64,000 nt of DNA from assembly GCA_041689935.1 (NCBI GenBank), contig JBDNFI010000008.1, positions 3,606-67,605 on the forward strand, given 5' to 3'. Below the pieces are notes generated by a model that worked only from the letters and a program-made list of their open reading frames with translations, did not search any database and was not told the origin of the DNA. This DNA is from CAXBDP01 sp041689935. GTDB taxonomy: Bacteria > Bacteroidota > Bacteroidia > Cytophagales > Cyclobacteriaceae. Positions 63,718-64,000 of this stretch are shown one piece after another. Numbering within the stretch: the stretch's first letter is position 1; every line of letters starts with the position of its first letter. The position numbers were made by a program, and so were the translations under genes.

Positions 63718-64000
63718 TTAGGTCGCAAGCCCAATGATTGATTTTTTGGTAATTGGAACAGTTTTCATACATCGTTCGATGAGTTTCATGAGAATTGTTT
63801 CTCTGTGATTTCTTCTGTTAAAGCGAAAGAAATATTCGTTTATATACTTCTGTAAATACTTTCGATCACAATATGAGTGAACACCACGCAGCCAATTCTT
63901 AAAATTTCTGATTTGTAAATGGAGCATGGGAAAGTTCTGTCCTTTGTTAGAAGGTATTTGTGTTAAGTTTCGATATTCTTCTCTGAAGGCTTTATAGGCA
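63718..64000 (-). CDS. IS1595-family (ISXO2-like) transposase, C-terminal part
   Basis: The frame is open to the right edge of the window, so the gene's 5' end is outside. The visible 93 codons contain HLQIRNFKNWLRGVHSYC and YLQKYINEYFFRFNRRNHRE, the C-terminal signature of ISXO2-like/IS1595 transposases, including the last conserved Arg-rich NRR element. No terminal inverted repeat could be fixed with confidence in 63530-63717. It marks a mobile element at the right boundary. Confidence 0.75.
   Translation of the reverse strand, partial: AYKAFREEYRNLTQIPSNKGQNFPMLHLQIRNFKNWLRGVHSYCDRKYLQKYINEYFFRFNRRNHRETILMKLIERCMKTVPITKKSIIGLAT

Noticed and set aside
1..64000. CRISPR arrays, rRNA operons, complete prophage
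   Set aside because: No regularly spaced repeats, rRNA-like sequence or phage structural gene set was seen.

Overview
The window looks like a chromosomal piece of a member of the Bacteroidota, most likely of the order Cytophagales. The reasons are the moderately AT-rich DNA (roughly 40% GC by eye), promoters of the Bacteroidota type (TTTG, 19 bases, TAnnTTTG), bacillithiol synthesis (bshA), two DUF4221 lipoproteins, DUF3526 ABC permeases, a NagZ/serine-hydrolase fusion and many lipoproteins and Sec-exported glycosidases. No rRNA, CRISPR array, complete insertion sequence or replication origin was seen.

Layout. 1-2.2 kb is accessory DNA: a partial gene, a coiled-coil membrane protein and a chain of overlapping tiny ORFs, ending at the 3' end of a tRNA-Arg(CCU), probably the edge of an integrated element. 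2.6-8.3 kb is a minus-strand run: GH125 alpha-mannosidase, sugar permease, ROK sugar kinase, membrane cytochrome c and HflX. 8.4-9.7 kb holds a haem lipoprotein and psd. 9.7-12.5 kb is a small island with an AbiEi/AbiEii toxin-antitoxin pair, a perfect 20-bp palindromic operator and a duplicated msrC 3' end on its far side. 12.5-24.1 kb has msrC-ribD, prmC, a DUF4221 lipoprotein, DUF2911, a GH47 mannosidase, a fatty acid hydroxylase, bshA and the GH3/beta-lactamase fusion. 24.3-34.7 kb has a small membrane protein-mutL-rhomboid-rhomboid operon, a soluble sugar dehydrogenase, a porin, then rnr-prenyl synthase-rhomboid. 35.4-40 kb has rplU-rpmA and nrdB-nrdA. 40.2-46 kb has an RluD-type enzyme, a LytS/LytR pair and a class V aminotransferase. 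46-48 kb has rmlA and a His-rich CobW GTPase. 48.4-55 kb is a probable zinc-homeostasis locus (MerC, His-rich lipoprotein, CobW, lipoprotein, ABC ATPase, two DUF3526 permeases) with a candidate Zur-type operator. 55-56 kb has a GH113-like glycosidase. 56.5-60.9 kb is a nucleotide-sugar operon (ugd, UDP-glucuronate decarboxylase, galE, rmlB). The right end has an acyl-CoA dehydrogenase, a second DUF4221 lipoprotein and a truncated IS1595-type transposase.

Themes. Three mannan or N-glycan type hydrolases (GH125, GH47, GH113-like) with a sugar permease and kinase suggest use of mannose-rich glycans. The UDP- and dTDP-sugar genes point to surface polysaccharide.

The most striking signal is not a gene. 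The octamer GCGGGAGG occurs about 30 times, counting both strands, where about half an occurrence would be expected by chance. It lies in every reading frame, in both orientations and between genes, and is absent from both accessory segments. It behaves like a genome-wide DNA word (Chi-like, uptake-like or another architectural signal).
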